Below are positions 47,110-55,094 of a stretch of DNA of 64,000 bases, piece after piece (position 1 is the first letter of the stretch; every line of letters begins with the position of its first letter). The DNA is taken from positions 528 through 64,527 of the forward strand of contig NZ_LMSL01000038.1 in assembly GCF_001428405.1 (NCBI RefSeq), given 5' to 3'. Source of the stretch: Frateuria sp. Soil773 (GTDB taxonomy: Bacteria > Pseudomonadota > Gammaproteobacteria > Xanthomonadales > Rhodanobacteraceae). The notes under the pieces were generated by a model. It was not told where the DNA came from. It made no database searches and saw nothing but the letters and a program-made list of their open reading frames with translations. The position numbers and the translations under genes are program-made.

Positions 47110-47943
47110 ATGCCCCGCCTACTCCGCCTCCCCGCGCTCGGTCGCGTGCTGCCGTTGGCCCTGGTTGCGCTGCTGGCCGGCTGCGCCATCGCCAAGCCGC
47201 GTACCGACGATCCGCTCGAGAAGTTCAACCGCAAGGTCTACGCGTTCAACGACTCGCTGGACAAGGCGATCATCCGGCCCGTCGCCGTGGGCTACCGCAA
47301 GGTCACCAACCCGCCGGTGCGCCGCGCGTTCAGCGACTTCTTCACCAACATCCGCATGCCGATCACGGTGGCCAACGACCTGCTGCAGGCGCGCCCGAAG
47401 CAGGCGGTGCAGAGCACCGGCCGCTTCCTGGTCAACCTGACCCTGGGCGTGGGCGGCTTCTTCGACCCGGCCAGCCAGCTCGGCATCCCGCTGGAGGACA
47501 ACGACTTCGGCGTCACCCTGGCCCGCTGGGGCGTGCCCGAGGGCGACTTCCTGATGCTGCCCTTCGTCGGCCCGACCACCGTGCGCGACGTGTGGCGCAT
47601 GCCGGTGGACAGCTACTTCTTCGACCCGCTGAGCCTCTATGCGCGCAACAACCACTACGAGTACCACCAGCAGTACCTGCCGCAACTGTTCTACCTGGTG
47701 ACCATTCGCGCGCGCGCGATCGACGCGGAGAGCTTCCTGGAATCGGCCTACGATCCCTACGTGTTCCTGCGCGACGCCTACCGGCAGCGCCGGCTGTACC
47801 AGATCTACGACGGCAACCCGCCGGCCTCCGTCATCCAGCAAATGCAGGGCCTGGACGACAGCAACTTCGATCCCGAGCAGTTGCTGGACGAGCAGCACCA
47901 GTGGGAGAACAAGCACTCGGGCCAGGCCTCGCGCCAGCCCTGA
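47110..47943 (+). CDS. mlaA: Outer-membrane lipoprotein MlaA (VacJ)
   Basis: A 277 aa lipoprotein that removes misplaced phospholipids from the outer leaflet of the outer membrane and hands them to MlaC. The signal peptide ends in the lipobox LLAGC, acylated Cys25. Family motifs follow: DPLEKFNRKVYAFND, NFL-type helices and the GVGGFFDPASQLG and PFVGPTTVRD segments. It stands apart from mlaFEDCB (48014-51567), which lies on the opposite strand just downstream. A TATAAA at 47050-47055 is a possible -10. The start at 47110 agrees with the signal peptide. Confidence 0.96.
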   Translation: MPRLLRLPALGRVLPLALVALLAGCAIAKPRTDDPLEKFNRKVYAFNDSLDKAIIRPVAVGYRKVTNPPVRRAFSDFFTNIRMPITVANDLLQARPKQAVQSTGRFLVNLTLGVGGFFDPASQLGIPLEDNDFGVTLARWGVPEGDFLMLPFVGPTTVRDVWRMPVDSYFFDPLSLYARNNHYEYHQQYLPQLFYLVTIRARAIDAESFLESAYDPYVFLRDAYRQRRLYQIYDGNPPASVIQQMQGLDDSNFDPEQLLDEQHQWENKHSGQASRQP

Positions 47944-47965
47944 ACCGGCCGGGACGCGGCGACGA

Positions 47966-47989
47966 AAAAGGGGCCCTCGGGCCCCTTTT
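47966..47989. terminator. Bidirectional rho-independent terminator, mlaA/mlaB
   Basis: AAAAGGGGCC and GGCCCCTTTT form a perfect 10-bp stem with a CTCG loop, giving a T-run at the 3' end on either strand. It serves both mlaA (+) and the convergent mla operon (-). Confidence 0.9.
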
Positions 47990-48013
47990 CCATGCCGGCG
48001 GCGAGAGCCGTGC

Positions 48014-48310
48014 TCAGGCCATCAGGCCGTCCACCTCGCACACCAGCGCCAGCGCGCGCATGCCGGCGGGCACGTTGCTCACCTGCAGCGGGCGCCCGCG
48101 CTGCGCCATGTCGGCCTGCACCGCCAGCACGCAGGCCAGGCCGGCGCTGTCGCTGCGCTCCACGCCGGCCAGGTCGAGCCGGTCGCACGGCTCGGCGGCC
48201 AGCGCCTGGACGATCGCCGGCAACGCGGCGGCCGCGGTGGCGAACGTCAGCTCGCCGCCGACCCCGAGCACCCGCGGCGCCTCGCGCGACAGCCGGAACG
48301 CCTGGCTCAT
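48014..48310 (-). CDS. mlaB: STAS-domain protein MlaB
   Basis: A 98 aa single STAS domain that binds the MlaF ATPase and stabilises the MlaFEDB complex. The conserved STAS motif around the helix start is DLAGVERSDSAGLACVLAV, with the serine needed for MlaF contact. It is the last gene of the mla operon and overlaps the mlaC stop by four bases. Confidence 0.88.
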   Translation of the reverse strand: MSQAFRLSREAPRVLGVGGELTFATAAAALPAIVQALAAEPCDRLDLAGVERSDSAGLACVLAVQADMAQRGRPLQVSNVPAGMRALALVCEVDGLMA

Positions 48311-48981
48311 GGCGACGCCTTGCCTTCCTTCTCCATCGTCTCCAGCGCCTTCTCGCCCTGGGTCTCCAGGTTCGAGATCAGCTTGTCGATGCCGACCTTG
48401 CGGATCTCCGCATCGACCTGGTTGCGGTAGTTGGTGACGTAGGAGATGCCTTCGATGATCACGTCGTAGGCCTTCCAGTCGCCGCTCTTGCTCTTGCGGA
48501 ACGCGTAGTCGACCGACAGCTTCTTGCCGTCGTCGAGCACCACCTGGGTGCGCACCACGGTGCGCTTGTCGTTGAGGTCGCCGTTGAACGGCAGCACCTT
48601 CACCGCGCCCTTGGTGTAGTTGAGCAGGCCTTCGGCGTAGCGGTGGGTGATCGAGTTGTAGAACGCCTTGGCGAAGCGGTCGCGCTGCTGTGGCGTCGCC
48701 TCGCGGGCATGCTGGCCGAGCACCAGGATCGAGGCGTAGTCGATGTCGAAGTGCGGCAGGAACACGTCGTCGATCACCGCGATCAACTTGTCCTTGTCGT
48801 TCTTCAGTTCGTCGCGGTGGCCGGCGATGGTGCTGTCCAGCTCGTGCGCGATGGTTTGCACCACCTGCACGGGCGTCTGCTGGGAAGCCGGCGCCGCGGC
48901 GGCGGCGTCCTGGGCGAAGACCGGTGCGGCGACCACGCCGCAGAATGCGATGGCGGTGGCGAGAGCCAGACTGCGCAACAT
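48307..48981 (-). CDS. mlaC: Periplasmic phospholipid-binding protein MlaC
   Basis: A 224 aa soluble periplasmic carrier that ferries phospholipid between MlaA and the MlaFEDB complex. Signal peptide at residues 1-23 (ending VFAQDAAA). The MlaC/Ttg2D fold is seen in IAVIDDVFLPHFDIDYASIL, VLGQHAREATPQQRDRFAKAF and YRNQVDAEIRKVGIDKLI. It lies between mlaD and mlaB; a 15-bp tandem repeat sits just upstream, next to its CAGGAG ribosome-binding site. Confidence 0.95.
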   Translation of the reverse strand: MLRSLALATAIAFCGVVAAPVFAQDAAAAAPASQQTPVQVVQTIAHELDSTIAGHRDELKNDKDKLIAVIDDVFLPHFDIDYASILVLGQHAREATPQQRDRFAKAFYNSITHRYAEGLLNYTKGAVKVLPFNGDLNDKRTVVRTQVVLDDGKKLSVDYAFRKSKSGDWKAYDVIIEGISYVTNYRNQVDAEIRKVGIDKLISNLETQGEKALETMEKEGKASP

Positions 48982-48994
48982 GGGTTAACTCCTG

Positions 48995-49039
48995 GGTTCG
49001 ACTGTCTGAGATTCGACTGTCTGCGGTTCAACTGCGGGA
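48995..49039. repeat. Three-copy 15-bp tandem repeat between mlaD and mlaC
   Basis: Three consecutive 15-base units beginning GGTTCGACTGTCTGA, GATTCGACTGTCTGC and GGTTCAACTGCGGGA fill most of the 67-base gap. The first two differ at two positions; the third has diverged further. The unit lies immediately upstream of the mlaC ribosome-binding site on the minus strand, so copy number could alter spacing or mRNA folding. Confidence 0.75.
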
Positions 49040-49048
49040 GGCCGGCGC

Positions 49049-49918
49049 CTACTGCTTGCCGGCCGGGGGAGTGGATGACGAACCTTCGCCCGGCTTCTTG
49101 TCGCCGGGCGAGCCGTTGACGAGGAACTTGCCGATCAGGTCTTCCAGCTGCATCGCCGACTGGGTCAGCACCATCTCGTCGCCGTCCTTCAGCGGCTCCG
49201 GCGAGCCGCCGGGCTGGATCGCAACGTACTGGGTGCCGATCAAACCGCTGGTGAACACCGCGGCGGCCGAATCGTCCGGGATCTGGCCGTATTTCTTGTC
49301 GATCGCCAGGGTCACCAGGGCGTCCAGCTTGACCGGGTCGGCCTGCACCGACTGCACGCTGCCGATGGCCACGCCGGCCATCTTCACCGGCGCGCCGGCG
49401 GAGAGCGCGCCGACGTTGGTGAAGCGGGCCTTGAGCAGGTAGGTGCCGCCGAGGTTGTCGGCCGAGCCGCCGGCGCCGAAGAACTTGCCCAGCATCTCCT
49501 CCAGTTGCTGCGCCGGCCTGGTCAGCGCCAGCGTGCCGCCGTCGGCCACGCTCTTGGCCGAGCTGCCGTACTGGATGCCGACGTACTGGTCGCCGAGCAG
49601 TCCGCTGGTGTAGATCGTCGCCACCGAGTCCACCGGGATCTTGCTGTAGCGCTGGTCGATCGACAGCTTCACGTCCGCCGCCTCGCGCGCCGGGTCGAGC
49701 GCGATCGACTGCACCTGGCCGACGCGCACGCCGGCCACCTTCACCGGCGCGCGCTCCTTCAACTGGCCGATGTTGGCGAAGTGCGCCTCGACCGTGTAGC
49801 TGCGCCCCTGGCGGCTGTTCGCCACCGAGGTGGTCTGGGTCGCCAGGTAGGCCAGCGCGGCGAAGCCGAGCACGATGAATAGGCCGGTGCCGACGGCATA
49901 GGAATTTCTCTGGCTCAC
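49049..49918 (-). CDS. mlaD: MlaD-type MCE protein with two tandem MCE domains
   Basis: A 289 aa inner-membrane-anchored lipid-transport protein. One helix (about 10-28) is followed by a first MCE domain (41-118) with SGLLGDQY at 105-112 and a helical tail (130-147), then a second, clearly related MCE domain (160-237) with SGLIGTQY at 224-231 and its own tail (250-266). Ordinary MlaD (about 180 aa in E. coli) has one MCE domain in a hexameric ring. A chain with two domains would make two stacked rings, like a short PqiB or LetB, or a pseudo-hexamer of three chains. It sits between mlaE and mlaC. Confidence 0.92.
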   Translation of the reverse strand: MSQRNSYAVGTGLFIVLGFAALAYLATQTTSVANSRQGRSYTVEAHFANIGQLKERAPVKVAGVRVGQVQSIALDPAREAADVKLSIDQRYSKIPVDSVATIYTSGLLGDQYVGIQYGSSAKSVADGGTLALTRPAQQLEEMLGKFFGAGGSADNLGGTYLLKARFTNVGALSAGAPVKMAGVAIGSVQSVQADPVKLDALVTLAIDKKYGQIPDDSAAAVFTSGLIGTQYVAIQPGGSPEPLKDGDEMVLTQSAMQLEDLIGKFLVNGSPGDKKPGEGSSSTPPAGKQ

Positions 49919-49963
49919 GGCACGATCCTCGAAAGTTGGGTGGAAACGGTCATGGCGTTCGGG

Positions 49964-50734
49964 TCACATCAGGAAGGCGGTCAACACGAAGTCGAGCGCG
50001 AGGATCGCGATCGACGAGGCGACCACGGTGCGGGTGGTGGCATAGGCCACGCCCTCGCTGGTCGGCGGCGTGGTGTAGCCCTGGTACACGGCGATCAGCG
50101 AGACCACCGCGCCGAACGCGAGACTCTTGTAGAGCACGCCGTTCACCACGTCCTTCCACACGTCCACGGTGGCGGTCATGTTGGACCAGAAGGTGCCGTT
50201 GTCGATGCCCAGCCAGGTCACCCCGACCAGGTGCCCGCCGAAGATGCCCAGCGCGCAGAACACGCAGCACAGCAGCGGCATCGCGATCAGCCCGGCCAGG
50301 AAGCGCGGCGCGGCGACGTAGGCGATCGGATCGACCGCCATCATCTCCATCGCGGCGATCTGGTCGGTGGCGCGCATCAGGCCGATCTCGGCGGTGACCG
50401 AGGTGCCGGCGCGGCCGGCGAACAGCAGCGCGGTCACCACCGGGCCCAGCTCGCGGTAGATCGCGATCGCCACCACCGTGCCGCTTGCCGCGGTGCCGCC
50501 GAAGATCGACAGCACGTAATACAACTGCAGGCCCAGCACCATGCCGACGAACAGGCCGCAGACCATGATGATGGTGAGGCTCATCGCGCCGACGAACCAC
50601 AACTGGCGCACCGTCTCGCGGCCGTGCCGGAAGCTGCGCGGCACCGCCGCCAGGATGGTCAGCAGGAACAGTCCGCAGGCGCCGATCTGCGCCAGCGCGT
50701 TGGCAACCACGTTGTGCCGCGGCTGCGCGTTCAT
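49964..50734 (-). CDS. mlaE: Mla phospholipid ABC transporter permease MlaE
   Basis: A 256 aa inner-membrane permease of the MlaE/YrbE family. It has an amphipathic start and five to six hydrophobic helices, with the family core GRAGTSVTAEIGLMRATDQI (coupling region) and the segments VVTALLFA and CVFCALGIFGGHLVGV. It forms the membrane dimer under the MlaD ring. The ATG at 50734 overlaps the mlaF stop by four bases, ensuring coupled translation. Confidence 0.95.
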   Translation of the reverse strand: MNAQPRHNVVANALAQIGACGLFLLTILAAVPRSFRHGRETVRQLWFVGAMSLTIIMVCGLFVGMVLGLQLYYVLSIFGGTAASGTVVAIAIYRELGPVVTALLFAGRAGTSVTAEIGLMRATDQIAAMEMMAVDPIAYVAAPRFLAGLIAMPLLCCVFCALGIFGGHLVGVTWLGIDNGTFWSNMTATVDVWKDVVNGVLYKSLAFGAVVSLIAVYQGYTTPPTSEGVAYATTRTVVASSIAILALDFVLTAFLM

Positions 50735-51567
50735 ACCTGCCCCCTGACGAAGCCGAGCGATTGCGCCAGGTCGCCGGCCGGGTACTGGAACGGCACCGGG
50801 CCGTCGATCTCGCCGCCGAAGAACTGCCGCGTCCACGGCGAGCCGTCGTCGGCGATGGTCTTCGGATCGCCCTGCGCCACCACCTTGCCGTTGGCGATGA
50901 GGTAGATGTGGTCGGCCACCTGCTTGATCGCCTCCAGCTCGTGCGCCACCAGCACGCTGGTGATGCCCAGCGTCTCGTTCAGGGTGCGGATCAGCCGCAG
51001 CACCTGGTTCAGCGCGATCGGGTCCAGCCCCACGAACGGCTCGTCGTACAGGATCAGCATGGGATCGAACACGATCGCCCGTGCCAGCGCCACGCGCCGC
51101 GCCATGCCGCCGGACAGTTCGCTCGGCATCAGCGCGGCGGCACCGCGCAGGCCGACCGCCTGCAGCTTCATCAGCACCAGGTTGCGCACCAGCACCTCGG
51201 GCAGGTCGGCGTGCTGGCGCAGCGGGAAGGCGACGTTCTCGAACACGTCGAAATCGGTCAGCAGGGCGGAGTTCTGGAACAGGTAGCCGATCCGCTCGCG
51301 CAGCTCGAACAACTTCTCGCGCGACAGCGCCGGCACGTTCTGGCCGTCCACCCACACCTCGCCGGCGTCGCCGCGCATCTGCCCGGTGATGTGCTTGAGC
51401 AGGGTAGTCTTGCCGGTGCCGCTGGGCCCCATGATCGCGGTGATCTTGCCGCGCGGGATGTCCAGGTCCAGCGCGTCGAAGATGGTCTTGCCGTTGAGCA
51501 CCGTGGTCAGGCCGCGCACGCGCACCAGGGCGCTGTCGGCGGGCGTGGCGCGAACGGGGTCGGTCAT
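50731..51567 (-). CDS. mlaF: Mla phospholipid ABC transporter ATPase MlaF
   Basis: A 278 aa cytoplasmic ATPase that powers phospholipid movement through MlaE-MlaD. Walker A is GPSGTGKTT (47-55), the signature is the MlaF-type LSGGMARRVALARA, Walker B is MLILYDEPFVGLDP, and the H-loop is VAHELE. The first gene of mlaFEDCB. An ATG at 51567 (MTDPVRATP) is preferred over a GTG twelve bases upstream. It lies 80 bases downstream of gmk on the same strand, so read-through from gmk is possible. Confidence 0.96.
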   Translation of the reverse strand: MTDPVRATPADSALVRVRGLTTVLNGKTIFDALDLDIPRGKITAIMGPSGTGKTTLLKHITGQMRGDAGEVWVDGQNVPALSREKLFELRERIGYLFQNSALLTDFDVFENVAFPLRQHADLPEVLVRNLVLMKLQAVGLRGAAALMPSELSGGMARRVALARAIVFDPMLILYDEPFVGLDPIALNQVLRLIRTLNETLGITSVLVAHELEAIKQVADHIYLIANGKVVAQGDPKTIADDGSPWTRQFFGGEIDGPVPFQYPAGDLAQSLGFVRGQV

Positions 51568-51646
51568 GGGCGAAGGCACCGTGGGAAAGCCATGGAAGGT
51601 AGCGTAAGACGGTGGCGAAGGCTACGCGGCGGGCCTTTCCGCCCGC

Positions 51647-52294
51647 TTACCGCGGCCCCTCCGCGGCCAGCAGCTCGGCGATCAGCGCCTCGTGCCGGCG
51701 CCACTGCAGCGCGCTGCGCTGGCGCACCGCGCGCACGATCGCCTGCAGGTCGCCCAGCGCGTCCTCGAACCGGTCGTTGACGATGATGTAGTCGAACTCG
51801 TGCGCGTGGCCGATCTCCTCGCGCGAATTGTGCAGCCGCCGCTCGATCACCTCGGCGCTGTCCGAGCCGCGGCCGCGCAGGCGGCGCTCCAGCTCGCGCC
51901 GCGAGGGCGGCAGGATGAACACGCTGACGCAGTCGGGCTGGCTGCGGCGGATCTGCCGCGCGCCCTGCCAGTCGATCTCCAGCAACACGTCGCGCCCCTG
52001 CCCCAGCAGCCCCTGCACCGTGGTGCGCGAGGTGCCGTACAGGTTGCCGTGCACCTCGGCGTGCTCGAGGAAGACGCCGTCGGCGATCTCCCGCTCGAAC
52101 TCCGCCCGTTCGACGAAATAGTAGTGGCGGCCGTACTCCTCGCCCACGCGCGGCGGCCGCGTGGTGTGCGACACCGACAGCGAGATCGCCGGCTCGCAGG
52201 CCAGCAGCGCGTTGACCAGGGTGGACTTGCCGGCGCCGGACGGCGCGGCGACCACGAACAAGGTGCCTTCGCGCGGAGAGCCCTGGGCGTTCAT
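51647..52294 (-). CDS. gmk: Guanylate kinase
   Basis: A 215 aa enzyme that phosphorylates GMP to GDP. The P-loop is APSGAGKSTLVNALL, the GMP-binding segments are SVSHTTRPPRVGEEYGRHYYF and EIDWQGARQI, and the arginines of the lid lie in RRELERRLRGRGSDS. The ATG at 52294 overlaps the stop of yicC by four bases, a conserved yicC-gmk pair in gammaproteobacteria. Confidence 0.97.
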   Translation of the reverse strand: MNAQGSPREGTLFVVAAPSGAGKSTLVNALLACEPAISLSVSHTTRPPRVGEEYGRHYYFVERAEFEREIADGVFLEHAEVHGNLYGTSRTTVQGLLGQGRDVLLEIDWQGARQIRRSQPDCVSVFILPPSRRELERRLRGRGSDSAEVIERRLHNSREEIGHAHEFDYIIVNDRFEDALGDLQAIVRAVRQRSALQWRRHEALIAELLAAEGPR

Positions 52295-53154
52295 TCGATG
52301 TTCTGCACCTGTTCGCGCATCTGCTCGATCAGCACCTTCAGCTCCACCGCGGCGTTGGTGCTGCGCGCGTCCACCGACTTGGAGCCGAGCGTATTCGCCT
52401 CGCGGTTGAACTCCTGCATCAGGAAGTCCAGCCGCCGGCCCACCGGCTCCTTCAGGCCCAGCACGCGGCGGGTCTCGGCGATGTGCGTGGCGAGGCGGTC
52501 GAGCTCCTCGTCGACGTCGCAGCGGGTGATCTGCAGCACCAGCTCCTGCTCCAGCCGCCCCGGGTCGGCCGGCTGCCTGAGGTCGGCCAGCCGCGATTCG
52601 AGCCGCGCGCGCAGGCCGGCGCGGATCTCCGGCATCCAGCCACGCACGTCGGCGACGATCCGCTCGATCGCGTCGAGCTTGTCGCGCAGGATCTCCTCCA
52701 GCTTGGCGCCCTCGCGCTCGCGGGTGGCGCCGAGCGCGTCGAGCGCGCGGTCCAGCACGTCGAACAGCGCCGCCTGCACGGCCTCGGGGTCGGCCTCGGC
52801 CTGCTGCAACACGCCGGGGAAGCGCAGCAACTCGGTGAACTCGATGCGCATCTTCGGGAAGCGCGCGTCCAGGTCCAGCGACAGCTCGGACAGCCGCGCC
52901 AGCAGCGCCTGGTTGACCTGCAGCGCCTCGCCGCGCGCCTCGCTGCCGCGCAGGCGCACCGTGAGGTCCACCTTGCCGCGCGACAGCTTCGCCGCGATCC
53001 GCTCGCGCAGTTGCGACTCGAAGCCGCGCAGCTCGTCCGGCAGGCGCGGGCTCAGTTCCAGATAACGGTGGTTGACCGTGCGCAGCTCGCAACCGAGCGT
53101 GCCGGTGGGGCCGGCGGCTTCGGCGGAGGCATAGGCCGTCATGCTGCGGATCAT
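52291..53154 (-). CDS. yicC: YicC family endoribonuclease
   Basis: A 287 aa YicC/YloC-type protein; the E. coli homologue takes part in degradation of regulatory RNA. The start [16 protein letters not shown], the central [10 protein letters not shown] segment and the C-terminal [21 protein letters not shown] signature are typical. The ATG at 53154 matches the family N-terminus; longer in-frame starts overlap the rph promoter region. Divergent from rph with an 80-base gap and overlapping gmk downstream. Confidence 0.95.
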   Translation of the reverse strand: MIRSMTAYASAEAAGPTGTLGCELRTVNHRYLELSPRLPDELRGFESQLRERIAAKLSRGKVDLTVRLRGSEARGEALQVNQALLARLSELSLDLDARFPKMRIEFTELLRFPGVLQQAEADPEAVQAALFDVLDRALDALGATREREGAKLEEILRDKLDAIERIVADVRGWMPEIRAGLRARLESRLADLRQPADPGRLEQELVLQITRCDVDEELDRLATHIAETRRVLGLKEPVGRRLDFLMQEFNREANTLGSKSVDARSTNAAVELKVLIEQMREQVQNIE

Positions 53155-53234
53155 CGGTGGCCTGCGGGATGAAGGAAAAGAGCGCAATGGTAAACTCTCC
53201 CGTCCCGCCTTGCCCAATCCAGGCCGCCTCCACG

Positions 53235-53966
53235 ATGAATTCCGCCACCCGCCCCAGCGGCCGTGCCAGCGACCAGCTGCGCGCCGTCACCCTCGAGCGC
53301 CACTACACCCGCCACGCCGAAGGTTCGGTCCTGGTGGGCTTCGGCGACACCCGCGTGCTGTGCACCGCCAGCATCGAGGACCGCGTGCCGCCGTGGCTGC
53401 GCGGCAAGGGCGAGGGCTGGATCACCGCCGAGTACGGCATGCTGCCGCGCGCCACCCATACCCGCATGCAGCGCGAGGCCGCACGCGGCGGCCAGGGCGG
53501 CCGCACCATGGAGATCCAGCGGCTGATCGGGCGCAGCCTGCGCGCCTGTATCAACCGGCAGGCGCTGGGCGAGCGGGTGATCACGCTCGACTGCGACGTC
53601 ATCCAGGCCGACGGCGGCACCCGCACGGCGGCGATCACCGGCGCCTACGTGGCCCTGGTGGACGCGGTGAACGCGCTGATGAAGCGCGAGAACCTCAAGC
53701 GCAACCCGGTGATCGGCGCGGTCGCCGCGGTATCGGTGGGTGTCTACAGGGGCGTGCCCGTGCTCGACCTCGACTACGCCGAGGACTCCGACTGCGACAC
53801 CGACATGAACGTGGTGATGAACGACGGCGGCGGCTTCATCGAGGTGCAGGGCACCGCCGAGGGCCATGCGTTCCGCCGCGGCGAGATGGACGCGATGCTG
53901 GCGCTGGCCGAGAAGGGCATCGCCGAACTGGTCGCCGCGCAGCGCGCCGCGCTGGCGACGGCCTGA
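53235..53966 (+). CDS. rph: Ribonuclease PH
   Basis: A 243 aa phosphate-dependent 3'-exoribonuclease that trims tRNA precursors. Family motifs are [44 protein letters not shown] (phosphate-binding arginine region) and [16 protein letters not shown] near the end. The start [16 protein letters not shown] at 53235 is the usual N-terminus; earlier in-frame codons lie in the yicC/rph gap. It is the first of a run of plus-strand genes through hemW. Confidence 0.97.
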   Translation: MNSATRPSGRASDQLRAVTLERHYTRHAEGSVLVGFGDTRVLCTASIEDRVPPWLRGKGEGWITAEYGMLPRATHTRMQREAARGGQGGRTMEIQRLIGRSLRACINRQALGERVITLDCDVIQADGGTRTAAITGAYVALVDAVNALMKRENLKRNPVIGAVAAVSVGVYRGVPVLDLDYAEDSDCDTDMNVVMNDGGGFIEVQGTAEGHAFRRGEMDAMLALAEKGIAELVAAQRAALATA

Positions 53967-53971
53967 GAACG

Positions 53972-54490
53972 ATGGCGCGACTCCTTTTCCGCGCACCGCG
54001 GCCCGACGAGCCGGATGCCGTCCAGGCCGTCCATGAGGCCGCGTTCGGGCGGACGGACGAGGCCGCGCTGGTGCGCCGGCTGCGGCAGGCCGGCGACAGC
54101 CGGCTCGAACTGCTGGCCGAGGCGGACGGCGAGGTCGTCGCGCACGTGATGTATTCGCTCGTGCGCATCGAACACGGCGACGACGGCCACGCGCTCGGCC
54201 TGGCCCCGCTGGGCGTGCTGCCGCCCTGGCAGCGGCACGGCGTCGGCAGCGCGCTGGTCCGCCGTTCGCTGGACGTCCTGCGCCAGGCCGGCACGGCACG
54301 CTTGGCGGTGGTGCTGGGCGACCCGGCCTACTATGCGCGCTTCGGCTTCGCGCCCGCCGCGCAGGCCGGGCTGCACGACGTCTACGGCGGCGGCGACGCC
54401 TTCATGGCGCTGGCGCTGCGGCCCGGCGGCCTCGACGGCTGCCGCGGGCGCGTCGATTACGCGCCCGCCTTCGACCAACTCCCGGAATGA
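53972..54490 (+). CDS. GNAT-family N-acetyltransferase
   Basis: A 172 aa acetyl-CoA-dependent acyltransferase. The acetyl-CoA loop is QRHGVGSALVRRSLD (Q/RxxGxG/A), preceded by the GLAPLGVLPPW strand. The DPAYYARFGFAPA segment towards the C-terminus is common in the YhbS-like group. The substrate, a small amine or a protein N-terminus, is unknown. It starts six bases after the rph stop and ends four bases before rdgB, so it is inserted into an otherwise conserved rph-rdgB-hemW series. Confidence 0.9.
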   Translation: MARLLFRAPRPDEPDAVQAVHEAAFGRTDEAALVRRLRQAGDSRLELLAEADGEVVAHVMYSLVRIEHGDDGHALGLAPLGVLPPWQRHGVGSALVRRSLDVLRQAGTARLAVVLGDPAYYARFGFAPAAQAGLHDVYGGGDAFMALALRPGGLDGCRGRVDYAPAFDQLPE

Positions 54491-54494
54491 CCCC

Positions 54495-55094
54495 ATGCAG
54501 CGCATCGTCCTCGCCAGCAGCAATCCCGGAAAGCTCAAGGAATTCGGCGCCCTGCTCGCCGACAGCGGCCTCGAGGTCGTGCCCCAGGCCAGCCTGGGCA
54601 TCGCCGACGCCGAGGAGACCGGGCTGACCTTCGTGGAGAACGCGCTGCTCAAGGCGCGCCACGCCGCGCAGGCCAGCGGGCTGCCGGCGCTGGCCGACGA
54701 CTCGGGCCTGTGCGTGGACCACCTCAACGGCGCGCCCGGCCTGTATTCGGCGCGCTACAGCGGCGGCCACGGCGACGCGGCCGCGAACAACGCCAAGCTG
54801 CTGCGCGCGCTCGACGACGTGCCGCCGGAACGGCGCGGCGCCTTCTTCATCTGCGTGCTGGTGCTGCTGCGCCACCCGGAAGACCCGGCGCCGCTGGTCG
54901 CCGAGGCGCGCTGGCACGGCCGCATCCTCGCCGAGGGCCGCGGCAGCGGCGGCTTCGGCTACAACCCGGTGTTCCTGCCCGAGGGCTACCGGCAGAGCGT
55001 CGCCGAGATGGACGATGCGCTGAAGAACCGCCTCAGCCACCGCGGCCAGGCGCTGGCCCTGCTGCGCGAGCGCCTGCGCGAACTGCACCCGTGA
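54495..55094 (+). CDS. rdgB: XTP/dITP diphosphatase (Ham1/RdgB)
   Basis: A 199 aa house-cleaning enzyme that hydrolyses dITP, ITP and XTP so that they are not built into DNA. Substrate and metal motifs are LASSNPGKLKEF, TFVENALLKARHAA, ALADDSGLCVDHLNGAPGLYSARY-like stretch (shown by LADDSGLCVD) and GFGYNPVFLPEG. The last codons overlap the hemW start as GTGA. Confidence 0.96.
   Translation: MQRIVLASSNPGKLKEFGALLADSGLEVVPQASLGIADAEETGLTFVENALLKARHAAQASGLPALADDSGLCVDHLNGAPGLYSARYSGGHGDAAANNAKLLRALDDVPPERRGAFFICVLVLLRHPEDPAPLVAEARWHGRILAEGRGSGGFGYNPVFLPEGYRQSVAEMDDALKNRLSHRGQALALLRERLRELHP

Noticed and set aside
51620-51650. Small GC hairpin after gmk as a terminator
   Set aside because: The GCGGGC/GCCCGC stem is short, has no T-tract and partly abuts the gmk stop, so it does not clearly separate gmk from mlaF.
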